Shown here: positions 1 through 7,953 of the stretch, piece by piece
How the letters are laid out: every line of letters begins with the position of its first letter
Numbering within the stretch: the first letter of the stretch is position 1
DNA from: Pseudonocardia sp.
GTDB lineage: Bacteria; Actinomycetota; Actinomycetes; Mycobacteriales; Pseudonocardiaceae
Direction of reading: 5' to 3'
DNA: 64,000 bases
Assembly: GCF_029263155.1 (NCBI RefSeq)
Contig: NZ_JAJCYB010000111.1
Location: 1 to 64,000 of the forward strand
Program-made: the position numbers and the translations under genes
Notes under the pieces: generated by a model
What the model was told of the DNA's origin: nothing
The model's database searches: none
The model's input: only the letters and a program-made list of their open reading frames with translations

Positions 1-239
1 TCGAGTTCCGCCCGACGCTGCAGGCACAGCGCGACGACGCCCACGGCAAGGGCCAGATCGGGCGCCAGAAGGTCTTCGACGGCCTACTCCAACGACTGGA
101 CCAGACCGGGGCTTGACACGATCACCTGCATAAGTACAACCACCGCCGGCTACACGGCGAGCTGGGCCTCGTCCCACCCGCGGAGTACGAGGCCCACCAC
201 ACGGCCACCCCCACCGCCCGGCAGCCCGCCGGCGGATGA
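1..239 (+). pseudogene. IS3-family transposase C-terminal remnant
   Basis: One reading frame enters from the left edge, hits TGA at 114-116, and continues in the same frame to a second stop at 237-239. The second part reads YNHRRLHGELGLVPPAEYE, which matches the C-terminal end of IS3-family integrase-type transposases. The part before the first stop is not recognisable as transposase, so this is a decayed fragment rather than an active element. No terminal inverted repeat is visible. The next 140 bp (240-380) hold nothing I recognise. Confidence 0.6.
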
Positions 240-380
240 CAACGCGGTCTCCACGAAACCCGGTACTTGACAGGCGTGCTCCGCCCGGCTCCCGGTTCCG
301 AACCGGTGATCACAGCTCGGCGAGCCGCGAACGAGCCGACACCTCACGGGCTGGTCGCGCCCCGCCCACCCCTGCGGCGG

Positions 381-1154
381 TCAGGCCTGCGCCATCTCCG
401 CCGGAGCCGGGAACAGCCGCATCAGCCACTCCTGCCACGCCGCGGTGATCGCCTCGTCGTCGACGGGCTCGCCGTAGAAGTAGTGGTAGGCGCTCACGCC
501 GCACCCGGCGTCGCCCTCCGCGCCGATGCGGTGCAGTCCGTGCGCCGACCGGACGCCCAGGAATTCCGGGCTCGCGACGTCCACGACGCCGGTGATCGGG
601 TCCGGGCCCTCCGGTCGCAACGTGACCGTGTCCCCGACGGAAGGGTGCCCGGTGAGGCCGAGCGCCGCGTGCAGCACCGGCCAGACCTCGGCGGCGCCGC
701 CCGGCGTGAAGCCCATCGCGAGCGCGTTGCGGACCGGCTGCCCCGCGAAGTGCTGCAGGTAGGTGCGCAGGTTGCCGAAGAACAGGTCCCAGCCCTTGTC
801 GAAGCTGTCGTACTCCTGCTCCCAGCCTTCGTCGGTGAATCCGCTCTGGGCGAACCGCAGCACGGTGCCCCCGCCGTCGCGGCCCTCGACCAGGAACTCG
901 AAGGCGTAGTCGGCCCCCTGCTCAGGCGGCTCGGTCGAGCCGTAGGCGAACCGCTTGCCGGGCTCCCAGGCCGTCACGCGACCGGTGGCGTCCATGCCGC
1001 CACCGAACTTCGACGTGACGACGCCCCCTTGGCGGGGTTCCACCTCGTGCGGCACGAACCAGGTCGAGATGCCGGGGCCGGTGGCGATGGCGTCCCACAC
1101 CTGCTCGGGGGTGGCGTCGAGCTCGACGGTCTTCTCCAGGCGGCGGTCGTTCAC
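381..1154 (-). CDS. SRPBCC / AHSA1-family protein
   Basis: A 257-residue protein. The N-terminal half is an AHSA1-type SRPBCC fold: LEKTVELDATPEQVWDAI, then WFVPHEVEP and a C-terminal GWDLFFGNLRTYLQHFAG helix. These helix-grip domains bind hydrophobic ligands. The second half (from about residue 150) is a second, weaker SRPBCC-like segment. The GTG start overlaps the stop of the upstream ArsR gene in a GTGA, so the two are translationally coupled. This ArsR-AHSA1 pairing is common in actinobacteria. The ligand is unknown. Confidence 0.85.
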   Translation of the reverse strand: MNDRRLEKTVELDATPEQVWDAIATGPGISTWFVPHEVEPRQGGVVTSKFGGGMDATGRVTAWEPGKRFAYGSTEPPEQGADYAFEFLVEGRDGGGTVLRFAQSGFTDEGWEQEYDSFDKGWDLFFGNLRTYLQHFAGQPVRNALAMGFTPGGAAEVWPVLHAALGLTGHPSVGDTVTLRPEGPDPITGVVDVASPEFLGVRSAHGLHRIGAEGDAGCGVSAYHYFYGEPVDDEAITAAWQEWLMRLFPAPAEMAQA

Positions 1155-1738
1155 GGGTTCTCTCCGATCGTGGGGTGGACGGCGACGACGACCCGGTGCG
1201 GGCGTCCGCCGGGTGCGCTGTCGTCGTGGTACTTGCCGATCAGTGCGGTGACGGCGGTGGTGAGCTCCTCGGCGAACGCCGCGCGGTCGGCGGCCGAGGC
1301 GAACCGCACCTCGCCGTCCATCGCGAGCGTGGCCAGTCGCTTGTTCGCCTTGGTGGCTCCGGCGATCAGCTCGCCGACCTCCCGTACCGTCCGGGCGGCG
1401 ACGGCCACGAGCCACCGGGCCGAGAGCCGGTCGGGGGAGCGGCGGGGGTCCGGCGCCATGGCGCCGAGCGTCGAGGGGGAGATGACGAAGCTCGCCGCCG
1501 TCGCCCGCATGACACGCTCGGTCATGTTCCCCCGCCGCCGCTCCTCCACCAGCTCGACGAGCCCGTGCTCCTCCAGCGTGCGCAGGTGGTAGTTGACCTT
1601 CTGCCGGGTCAGCCCGACGGTCGCGGCCAGTGTCGTGGCCGACCCCGGTTCGGCGAGTGCGGCCAGCAGCCGCGACCGGATCGGGTCGAGCGAGACGCCG
1701 GCCGCGGCCGGGTCGTCGATGACGGTGAGCTCCTGCAC
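1151..1738 (-). CDS. ArsR-family winged-helix regulator
   Basis: A 195-residue regulator. Residues 15-75 form the winged helix (DPIRSRLLAALAEPG, then TVGLTRQKVNYHLRTLEEHG). There is no CxC metal-binding motif in the recognition helix, so metal sensing is unlikely. The C-terminal half is helical and of unknown role. It overlaps the AHSA1 gene by 4 nt and is the first gene of the pair. The AT-rich dyad just upstream (1756-1771) is a good candidate for autoregulation. Confidence 0.85.
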   Translation of the reverse strand: MQELTVIDDPAAAGVSLDPIRSRLLAALAEPGSATTLAATVGLTRQKVNYHLRTLEEHGLVELVEERRRGNMTERVMRATAASFVISPSTLGAMAPDPRRSPDRLSARWLVAVAARTVREVGELIAGATKANKRLATLAMDGEVRFASAADRAAFAEELTTAVTALIGKYHDDSAPGGRPHRVVVAVHPTIGENP

Positions 1739-1755
1739 GGGAGAACACTCCCACC

Positions 1756-1771
1756 GACAAGAAAATTTGTC
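1756..1771. promoter_or_regulatory. candidate ArsR operator
   Basis: GACAAGAAAATTTGTC is a 16-bp dyad with arms GACAA/TTGTC. It lies 18 bp upstream of the ArsR start and is a conspicuous AT-rich island in very GC-rich DNA. Its position suggests autorepression of the two-gene operon; this is inference. Confidence 0.5.
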
Positions 1772-1786
1772 AAAGCCCCACCGACC

Positions 1787-2140
1787 TCACCCCTTGACGT
1801 ACGCCGGCTTCTCGGCCACCAGGCCGCCGCGGACGGTGAACACGTCGATCCCGCGCACGTGCCCGCCGCCCCACGAGTAGCGCCGGCGGACCACCACGCG
1901 GTCCCCGGCCTCGATGATCTCCTCGGTCTCGAACGCGCCGTCGGGGGAGGCGGTGAACAGCGCGGTCCACGCGGCCCGCACCGCGTCGGGGCCGACGTGC
2001 CGGGCCCCGTCCGGCGGCGAGGTGTCCTCGAACACGCAGTCCGGCGTCATCGCCGCCATGATCGCGTCGACGTCCCGCGTGTCGAAGGCCTTCTGGAACC
2101 GTGCGACGGCGGGTTCACGGCGTCCGCCCGAACCGGCCAA
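1787..2140 (-). CDS. SnoaL-like / NTF2-fold protein
   Basis: A 117-residue single-domain protein with the SnoaL_2/NTF2 pattern: FQKAFDTRDVDAIMAAMTPD, then FEDTSPPDGARHVG, RAAWTALF and VVVRRRYSW. Such proteins are small isomerases, hydrolases or ligand binders, and the substrate cannot be told. The ATG start overlaps the end of the upstream gene by 26 bp, so both are probably in one transcript with the cupin fragment ahead. Confidence 0.8.
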   Translation of the reverse strand: MAGSGGRREPAVARFQKAFDTRDVDAIMAAMTPDCVFEDTSPPDGARHVGPDAVRAAWTALFTASPDGAFETEEIIEAGDRVVVRRRYSWGGGHVRGIDVFTVRGGLVAEKPAYVKG

Positions 2141-2687
2141 GGAGCACGGCCTGCGGTCCCGCCCCGGCGGGCACCTCGACCCGTGCGCCGATCACACCCA
2201 TCTCCCGGTACAGGTCCTCGGTGGCGCCGAACCAGTCCAGCACCGCGGCCACCACGTCGTCGTCGAGCGTCTCGTCGCCGCCGAGCGCGCGGGCGAGGTC
2301 CCAGGTGTGCACGAGATGGTCGGCCGAGAGCTGCAGGACGTACTCGCGCGCCGGGTGGTCGCCGAACGACAGATGCACGGTGCCCTCCACCGCCCCGTCG
2401 GCACGTACCGCGGCCAGTGCGGTGGCCGCGGCCTCGTCGAGCGTGGCCACCGGGTCGGCGCCGAGCAGGTCCCCGTCGAAGCGGTCGCCCACCTCCTCGA
2501 TCGTCGCCCCGCCGAGCAGCGGCGGCGTCCACCGCTCCTCGTTGACGAGGTGGTTGACGAGCTCCCGCACGTCCCATCCGGGCAGCGGGGTGGGCGCGTC
2601 CCAGCGCCCGTCGACGGCGTGCACGCGCTCGGTGAAACCGGCGCTGCACCTGACATAGATTTCGCGTACGTCCACGGTGGTCAGCAT
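2115..2687 (-). CDS. maleylpyruvate isomerase N-terminal domain protein (TIGR03086-like)
   Basis: A 190-residue protein of the DinB-like, mycothiol-dependent maleylpyruvate isomerase family. Visible hallmarks are LPGWDVRELVNHLVNEERW near residue 40 and SADHLVHTWDLARALGG near residue 125, with the His/Glu positions that form the metal site. The start is the ATG at 2685-2687, which overlaps the stop of the frameshifted cupin upstream (ATGCTGA). The enzymatic role of most members is unknown. Confidence 0.8.
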   Translation of the reverse strand: MLTTVDVREIYVRCSAGFTERVHAVDGRWDAPTPLPGWDVRELVNHLVNEERWTPPLLGGATIEEVGDRFDGDLLGADPVATLDEAAATALAAVRADGAVEGTVHLSFGDHPAREYVLQLSADHLVHTWDLARALGGDETLDDDVVAAVLDWFGATEDLYREMGVIGARVEVPAGAGPQAVLLGRFGRTP

Positions 2688-2915
2688 GGACCGACTCGCG
2701 CCCGACCGGAACGGGCGTAGTCCGACGCGCCCCACCGGTCGACGACGGGCACCGGCTCGTCGCCGGGCGCCCAGGCGTCCGTGCCCGGGCGGGAGCGCGG
2801 TGACCTGGCCCGGCGTGGCGTCGAGGATCCGGCCGGCCGGCGTCTCGATCCGCAGGGCGCCGCTGACGTGTACGCCCCGGGCCGCCGTGGCGCCGGCGCT
2901 CGCCCGGGACGGCCG
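2681..2915 (-). pseudogene. cupin-domain gene with an internal frameshift
   Basis: One minus-strand frame reads GVHVSGALRIETPAGRIL followed by ATPGQVTALPPG; a neighbouring frame then continues DAWAPGDEPVPVVDRWGAS to a stop at 2681-2683. Joined near 2790 they form a typical small actinobacterial cupin (beta-barrel ending PPGHDAWxxGDEP). A single-base change is enough to separate them. The stop overlaps the start of the next gene, which supports a once-functional operon. Sequencing error is possible. The 5' boundary is uncertain. Confidence 0.5.
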
Positions 2916-2975
2916 GCACGGGGTGTCGCCCGCGCGGCCGGCGGAACTGTCGGTGGGCTCGGGCATCCTGGCCAC

Positions 2976-3694
2976 GTGAACCTGTCCACCACGAGCGAGT
3001 ACGGCGTGCTCGGGGTGCGCGACGTCGACTTCACGCTCGACCGTCATCCACCCGCACCCGACCTGGCCGGGCTGGTGGAGCGGCACTGGCTGGTGTCCTG
3101 GGAGCTGCCACCGGACCGCACGGCGTCGGTCACCCTGCTGCCGCACCCCTGCGTGAACCTGGTGCTCGACGGCGGTCGCCTCGCGATCGCCGGTATCGGG
3201 CGGGAGCGGTTCACCTACACCTACCGCGGTACCGGCCGCGTGTTCGGCGTCAAGTTCCGGCCGGGAGGTTTCCTGCCGTTCCTGGGCGCCCCGGTCGCCG
3301 AACTCGCCGGCATGCCGGCCGAACAGCTCTGGGGTCCCGCCGTCACCGCGCTGGCGGCGCGCATGGCGGTCGCGGGGGGCGTCGACGAGCTGGTCGCGGC
3401 GGTCGAGGGATTCCTGCGGGCGCGCTGGCCCCCGCACGATCCGCAGGTGGAGTGGGTCGGCCGGATCGTCGCCGCGTTGCTGCACGACCGCACCATCGCC
3501 CGCGTCGACGACATCACCGACCGGTTCGGCATCCGGCCGCGCACGCTGCAGCGGTTGTTCCAGCGCTACGTCGGCGTCAGCCCGAAATGGGTGCTGCGCC
3601 GCTACCGTCTGCACGAGGCTGCGGCCGCGCTCGCCCAGGATCAGCACCGCCCGTGGGCGGAGGTGGCTGCCGAGCTGGGCTACTACGACCAGTC
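2976..3694 (+). pseudogene. AraC-family regulator, 5' part, cut by an integrative element
   Basis: Starts at GTG 2976. Residues 1-130 are the DUF6597-type N-terminal domain (LPHPCVNLVLDGGR, FGVKFRPGGFLPFLG). Residues about 155-238 are most of an AraC HTH domain (RTLQRLFQRYVGVSPKWVLR, AAELGYYDQ). The reading frame then leaves AraC homology exactly at CAGTC 3690-3694. The missing end (QSHFIRDFTAAIGMTPVAYAA) lies at 13711-13809. Joining 2976-3689 to 13711-13809 gives an uninterrupted 270-codon gene. The second HTH of the regulator is lost in the present state. Confidence 0.9.
3690..3694. other. attL core (CAGTC)
   Basis: Left junction of the element. The host sequence GGCTACTACGACCAGTC changes here from araC to element DNA. 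The same CAGTC occurs at the right junction 13711. Core length is a minimum; serine integrases usually cross over at a 2-bp centre inside such a core. Confidence 0.75.
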
Positions 3695-3721
3695 GCTTGT
3701 CAACCTGTCAGACTCTTTCGC

Positions 3722-5143
3722 ATGCCCCGCGCTGCGATCTACTGCAGGATCTCCAAGGACCGTGTCGGGGCCGGCCTCGGCGTCGAGCGGCAGGAGCAGG
3801 ACTGCCGGGCCCTCGGCGACACGCTCGGCGCGCACGTGGTGGCCCTGCACGTCGACAACGATCTGTCGGCGTACAGCGGCAAGCCGCGGCCCGGGTACCT
3901 CGCGCTGATCGAGCAGGTGCGGGCCGGTGAGGTCGACGTGGTGCTCACGTGGCACACCGACCGGCTACACCGCTCACCGGTGGAGCTGGAGGGGTGGATC
4001 GACGCGACGCAGGCGCACGGGGTCAGCGTCCACACGGTGAAGGCCGGCCCGATCGACCTCGCGACCCCGTCCGGGCGGATGGTGGCCCGTCAGCTCGGCG
4101 CGGTCGCCCGCTACGAGGTCGAGCACGCGATCGAGCGGCAGAAGGCGGCAAAGGCGCAGGCGGCCGCAGCCGGGAAGTTCCGCGGCGGCCGGCGGGCGTT
4201 CGGGTTCGAGCCGGATGGCATCACGGTCCGCGCGGTCGAGGCTGCGGTCATCCGCGAGACGGTCGACCAGGCCCTCGCCGGGGAGTCGCTGCGCTCACTC
4301 GCCGCGGGCCTCAATGAGCGCGGTGTCGAGACGGCCGGGCCCGCGGAACGGTGGACCCCGACGGCGCTGCGGAAGATGCTGACGCGGGCCCGGAACGCCG
4401 GTCTCGTCGAGCACGAGGGCGTGGTCGTCGCGGATGCGGAGTGGCCGGCCATCGTGGACCCGGCGAGGTGGCGCAACCTCGTGCGGATGCTGTCCGATCC
4501 GGAGCGTCGCACGGCGCCGATGCAGACGTCGGAGCGCTACCTCGGCAGCGGGGTCTACCTGTGCGGGCGGTGCGCGGACGGGACGCCGATGGTGCTCGGT
4601 GCGACCACCCGTCGGACGCGCAGCGGCGAGCGGCGGCCCGCGTACAAGTGCAGGAGCTCCCACCACCTGACGCGCCTGGCCGAGCCGCTCGACGAGTTCG
4701 TGCGTGACGTGGTGGTCGGACGGCTGTCGCAGCCCGACGCGCGGCTGATGCTCGCCCCGGTCGAGCGTCGCGTCGACGTGGAGACGCTGCACGAGCAGCG
4801 CGCGGACGTCGAGGCCCGGCTCGCCGAGTTGGCCGGCCTGTTCGCCGAGGGCGTGCTCACCGGGGCGCAGCTCGCCGAGGGGACGCGCGTGCTGCGGGCC
4901 GAGGGGGATCGGCTCGACGGGGAGCTGAGCGCCACACAGGGCGTCTCGCCGCTCGCCGGGTTCGCGGACGCCGAGGACGTCGCCGCGGCGTGGGAGGCGG
5001 CGCCGATGGGGCGGCGCAAGGCGGTCATTCGCGCCCTGATGACGGTGATCGTGCTACCTGCGAACCGGGGCCGGCCGCAGGGGTGGCAGCCGGGCGCCGG
5101 CTACTTCAACCGCGAGTTCGTCAAGATCGAGTGGCGCGCCTGA
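3722..5143 (+). CDS. large serine recombinase (site-specific integrase)
   Basis: A 473-residue large serine recombinase. The resolvase domain opens MPRAAIYCRISKDR with the catalytic Ser11, followed by HTDRLHRSPVELEGW (the DRL..R motif). The recombinase domain (about residues 150-265) contains RRAFGFEPDG and the LRKMLTRARNAGL segment. A zinc ribbon follows (CGRCADG, then YKCRSSHHL), then a coiled-coil-like region near residues 355-410. The start is the ATG 28 bp inside attL. It is the only large integrase of this element and the obvious enzyme for insertion at the araC CAGTC site. Confidence 0.92.
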   Translation: MPRAAIYCRISKDRVGAGLGVERQEQDCRALGDTLGAHVVALHVDNDLSAYSGKPRPGYLALIEQVRAGEVDVVLTWHTDRLHRSPVELEGWIDATQAHGVSVHTVKAGPIDLATPSGRMVARQLGAVARYEVEHAIERQKAAKAQAAAAGKFRGGRRAFGFEPDGITVRAVEAAVIRETVDQALAGESLRSLAAGLNERGVETAGPAERWTPTALRKMLTRARNAGLVEHEGVVVADAEWPAIVDPARWRNLVRMLSDPERRTAPMQTSERYLGSGVYLCGRCADGTPMVLGATTRRTRSGERRPAYKCRSSHHLTRLAEPLDEFVRDVVVGRLSQPDARLMLAPVERRVDVETLHEQRADVEARLAELAGLFAEGVLTGAQLAEGTRVLRAEGDRLDGELSATQGVSPLAGFADAEDVAAAWEAAPMGRRKAVIRALMTVIVLPANRGRPQGWQPGAGYFNREFVKIEWRA

Positions 5144-5148
5144 CCTAC

Positions 5149-5847
5149 CTACTCGGCGGCGAGCTTGGCGGCGTCCTGGCCCTGGTAGACCTTCCGCACC
5201 GTCGCCGGGTACCAGGCTCGCCCGCCCTGCGCGGTGGGCACCTCGTCGGCGGTGAGGGCCCGCGCGATGGCGGACCAGCCGAGCCCGGCGTCGTGATCAC
5301 GGACGATCCGCTCGACGACCTCGGCGGGCAGGCTCGACGGGCGCCCGAGGCGGACCCCCGCGGCGCGCTTGGCGGCGAGGGCGTCGCGGGTGCGGGCGCC
5401 GATCATGCGGCGTTCGAGCTGGCCGAAGGACGCCATGACGTTGGCCATCGCCTCACCGGCCGGGGTCGAGGTGTCGACGCCGAGGTCGGACGCGACGAGG
5501 GCCCACCCGGCGCGCTGGGCGCGTTCGAGCAGTCCGGCGGCGTCGCGGACGGAGCGGGACAGCCGGTCGAGCTTGGCGACGACCAGGGCGGCCGCGGTGC
5601 CGGTCTCGACGGCGGCAAGGGCCTCGGCGAGCTGCGGACGCCCGTCCAGCGACTTGCCCGACGCTCCGGCGTCCTCGTGGACGGCAACGAGGGTCCAGCC
5701 ACGGCGGGCGCACTCGGCCTCGATGGTGGCTCGTTGGGCGGCGAGGCCGGCGCCGCTGTCGGCCTGCTCGGCGGTGGACACGCGGATGTACCCGACGGCC
5801 GTCCCGGCGGGGGCGGTACGGGTGCGGCGGGTGCGGGTGGCGGCCAT
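5149..5847 (-). CDS. small serine recombinase (resolvase/invertase type)
   Basis: A 232-residue recombinase of resolvase size. It contains VGYIRVSTAEQ with catalytic Ser24, VVAKLDRLSRSVRDAAGLLE, and GQLERRMIGARTRDAL ahead of the long E helix. A C-terminal HTH (VVERIVRDHDAGLGWSAIAR) follows. It is convergent with the integrase, with stops only 5 bp apart. It could resolve multimers of the excised, replicating circle or control orientation of a segment. No inverted DNA segment or res site was identified. A palindromic operator lies upstream. Confidence 0.88.
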   Translation of the reverse strand: MAATRTRRTRTAPAGTAVGYIRVSTAEQADSGAGLAAQRATIEAECARRGWTLVAVHEDAGASGKSLDGRPQLAEALAAVETGTAAALVVAKLDRLSRSVRDAAGLLERAQRAGWALVASDLGVDTSTPAGEAMANVMASFGQLERRMIGARTRDALAAKRAAGVRLGRPSSLPAEVVERIVRDHDAGLGWSAIARALTADEVPTAQGGRAWYPATVRKVYQGQDAAKLAAE

Positions 5848-5858
5848 GCGCCCAGCCT

Positions 5859-5880
5859 ATACCAATTGGTCGTTTGGTAT
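5859..5880. promoter_or_regulatory. palindromic operator upstream of the resolvase gene
   Basis: The segment contains an outer dyad ATACCAA / TTGGTAT and an inner perfect palindrome ACCAATTGGT (5861-5870). It sits 12 bp upstream of the resolvase ATG and ends at the stop codon of the small upstream gene. It is AT-rich compared with its surroundings. Autoregulation by the resolvase or binding by an element HTH protein is possible. Confidence 0.5.
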
Positions 5881-6038
5881 CAACGGGGAGGGCTCACGGC
5901 GTCGAGCGCATCCGCCGCGCCGGCCAGATAGGCGCGCTCGACGGCGGTCGCGTCCATCTCGCCCGCGTCGATCACGGCGAGCAGCGCGCGGAGCTGCTCG
6001 GCCACCTCGGCCGCCACGGGCGGTGTGGTGCTGGGCAT
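5880..6038 (-). CDS. small acidic hypothetical protein
   Basis: A 52-residue protein starting at the ATG 6036-6038, which has a strong GGGAGGAGAT ribosome site just upstream. It is mostly one or two amphipathic helices (VAEQLRALLAVIDAGEMDAT, then AVERAYLAGAADAL). Short proteins with this repeat-like AGEMDATxxERAYL pattern are typical of actinobacterial phage and plasmid modules. Function unknown. Confidence 0.6.
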   Translation of the reverse strand: MPSTTPPVAAEVAEQLRALLAVIDAGEMDATAVERAYLAGAADALDAVSPPR

Positions 6039-6099
6039 CGGATCTCCTCCCGGTGGGTTGCTAGTGTCCGCCGCGAGTCGACCCGCGGCTCGAACAGTG

Positions 6100-6143
6100 C
6101 GGGCCGGTGTCCGTGCGGGGCACACACCCCGGACACCGGCCCG
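6100..6143 (-). terminator. GC-rich hairpin, probable terminator
   Basis: Perfect 14-bp inverted repeat, arms 6100-6113 and 6130-6143 (CGGGCCGGTGTCCG and its complement). The loop itself contains GGGG/CCCC. It lies 57 bp downstream of the stop of the 6200-6502 gene and before the small gene at 5880, so it would end the transcript of the minus-strand gene run. No T-tract follows. Confidence 0.6.
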
Positions 6144-6199
6144 GCACAGCGACCCGATCAGTCGCGCTCGGCGAGGACGGCCCGGCCGTCGAGCACCGG

Positions 6200-6502
6200 C
6201 TACCCCTCCTCGGCGGCGAGCTGCCGGCCGCGCTCGGCCCGCTCACGCCGCGCCCGGTCGATCTCCTCCGGGTCGCCGAGCACCTCGACGAGCAGGCCAC
6301 GACGGCGGGCCTCCTCCACCTCGGCCGGCGCCAGACCGGCCAGGTCCGCCCGGTCGAGCTGCACGCCCGCGTCCAGGTCGACCGGGGCCACACCGCCGAG
6401 CAGGACGGCGAGCCGCCCGGCCGCGCGCGCCTTCTCGATCTGCGCGGCCGTCATCCCGGCGAGGGCCTGTCGGTCGAGCTGCGCCACACGCGGGGCGCCC
6501 AT
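6200..6502 (-). CDS. hypothetical element protein
   Basis: A 100-residue protein read from the ATG 6500-6502, which overlaps the upstream stop (TGATG). It contains two similar halves: VAQLDRQALAGMTAAQIEKA, and VQLDRADLAGLAPAEVEEAR about 35 residues later. It is thus a duplicated short helical motif. A charged C-terminal helix (RRERAERGRQLAAEEG) follows. No family recognised; last gene of the coupled run before the hairpin at 6100. Confidence 0.65.
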   Translation of the reverse strand: MGAPRVAQLDRQALAGMTAAQIEKARAAGRLAVLLGGVAPVDLDAGVQLDRADLAGLAPAEVEEARRRGLLVEVLGDPEEIDRARRERAERGRQLAAEEG

Positions 6503-7194
6503 CAGGCCACCTCGGCGGCGGTGATCTCGACGACCTCGCCGCGGGCGAGCTGCCGGGCCAGCGCCTCGGGCAACTCGCGGTCGGCCGGCCGCTCCCACAC
6601 GACGCCGTTGGGGGTGCGGAACCTGCGGTGCGGGACGTCGGGTGCGGGCCGGGCAGCCTTCGCGGCCCTCGCGGCAGCCGCGCGGTGGCCCGCGATCGCG
6701 GACTCGGCGAGGCCGAGCACCTTCTCGGGCGAGAGGGTGTGGTGACGGACGTTGCCCGCCTGGACGCGGCTGGACGATGCGCCCCACATCCAGCCGGCCC
6801 GGGCACCAGCCGAGAGCGCCTTCTCGTCGAGGCCGAGCGACTCGGCACGCCGGATCAGCGCGCCGACCCGGGCGTTGTGGTCGGCGACCTGCGCGACGTA
6901 CGCCGTCACGGCGTCGCGGACGCGCTGGTCGAGCTCGTCGAACGGCTGCTCGCCCAACGCCGTGATGTCGGCGGCGAGCTGGTCGACCGCGGCCTCGCGG
7001 GCGGCGGCGGCGTCGGCGGCGGCGCGCCGCTCGGCGGCGGTGGCGTGCAGCCCGTCGAGCACGGCGCGGTCCCGCGCGACCCGCAGGTGCTCCGCGGTGA
7101 CGGTGGTGTCGCCGTCGCGGATCGCCTCCTCAAGCTCGGCGAGGGTGCGCACGTCCTCCACCGGCTCGGCCGGGGTGGTGCTGGTCTTGGTCAT
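6502..7194 (-). CDS. hypothetical coiled-coil element protein
   Basis: A 230-residue protein starting at the ATG overlapping the upstream stop in ATGA. Residues about 15-130 are Ala/Glu/Arg-rich and predicted coiled coil (VRTLAELEEAIRDGDTTVTA through RDAVTAYVAQVADHNARVG). The C-terminal part contains RRFRTPNGVVWERPADRELP. No known domain. It resembles the structural or accessory hypothetical proteins found in phage-like and plasmid modules. Confidence 0.65.
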   Translation of the reverse strand: MTKTSTTPAEPVEDVRTLAELEEAIRDGDTTVTAEHLRVARDRAVLDGLHATAAERRAAADAAAAREAAVDQLAADITALGEQPFDELDQRVRDAVTAYVAQVADHNARVGALIRRAESLGLDEKALSAGARAGWMWGASSSRVQAGNVRHHTLSPEKVLGLAESAIAGHRAAAARAAKAARPAPDVPHRRFRTPNGVVWERPADRELPEALARQLARGEVVEITAAEVA

Positions 7195-7445
7195 CGGTGG
7201 ATCTCCATTTCGTCGCCGGCGGCGAGGGTGCCGCCGGAGGTCTGTTCGGCGCGGCGCCGGACGTGTTCGGCGGCGACGGTGAGCCGGCGCAGCACGTCGA
7301 GCGCCTCGGCGGCCACAGCGTTGGTGCTGGCCTCTGTCGGCTCGTCGACGAACTCCCGCAGCTCGGCGAGGGTGCGCTGTAGCCGGCCGTGCTGGCGGGC
7401 CACCTCGCGGCAACCGGTCGACTGCGCGCGAGTGCGGCCGGTCAC
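7191..7445 (-). CDS. small helical hypothetical protein
   Basis: An 84-residue, mainly helical protein (QHGRLQRTLAELREFVDEP, EALDVLRRLTVAAEHVRRRA). It overlaps both neighbours by 4 nt (ATGA at 7191-7194; GTGA-type at 7442-7445), so it is embedded in a translationally coupled operon. Function unknown. Confidence 0.65.
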   Translation of the reverse strand: MTGRTRAQSTGCREVARQHGRLQRTLAELREFVDEPTEASTNAVAAEALDVLRRLTVAAEHVRRRAEQTSGGTLAAGDEMEIHR

Positions 7446-7915
7446 GGGACGCCCCCGGACCGACGGAACACGTCGCGGGCCTGGACGAGCCCAACGGCGA
7501 TGTCGTTCGGCGGCCGGTAGCGCACGCCGCCGCGGGTCGGGGCGTGCTGCTCGCCGCGCTCGGCGATGGCGAGCAACGCCGCGGCGGCATCGGCGGCGAG
7601 GGTGTCCGCGGCGGCCCGCACCTCGGGGTCGCGGTGGCGCCGCAGACGGGCCAGGACGCGCCGCAGAGCGTCGTCGGCGGCACCGCAGCGGTAGCCGACC
7701 GCGGCAGCCTCGACGGAGTCGTCAGTCGGTCCGGGCGGGATCGTCCTCGCGTGCGTGCGCGATCCCGCGCGCGGCGACCCCCGGTGTCCGGGGCGCGGTG
7801 ACACCTCGCCGTCGTCGGCCACGGCGGCTCGCGCGCATCGTTCCTCCGACTCGGCGAGAGGGTGCGGGGCGGCTGGCGGGCGGTCGTCGGGGCCGGTCGG
7901 TGAGCGGTCGGTCAT
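7442..7915 (-). CDS. hypothetical element protein
   Basis: 157 residues from the ATG at 7913-7915, preceded by GAGGTAGGG. An in-frame GTG at 7957, overlapping the upstream stop as GTGA, would add 14 residues; both starts are plausible. The C-terminal half is a helical domain (ALRRVLARLRRHRDPEVRAA, AAALLAIAERGEQ, VGLVQARDVFRR). The N-terminal half is low-complexity and disordered. The stretch between the two starts includes an AT-rich tract (tatttttgatcttgaa) that may be a secondary promoter. Confidence 0.6.
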   Translation of the reverse strand: MTDRSPTGPDDRPPAAPHPLAESEERCARAAVADDGEVSPRPGHRGSPRAGSRTHARTIPPGPTDDSVEAAAVGYRCGAADDALRRVLARLRRHRDPEVRAAADTLAADAAAALLAIAERGEQHAPTRGGVRYRPPNDIAVGLVQARDVFRRSGGVP

Positions 7916-7953
7916 GGTCCCTACCTCGAGTATTTTTGATCTTGAACGGTCGG

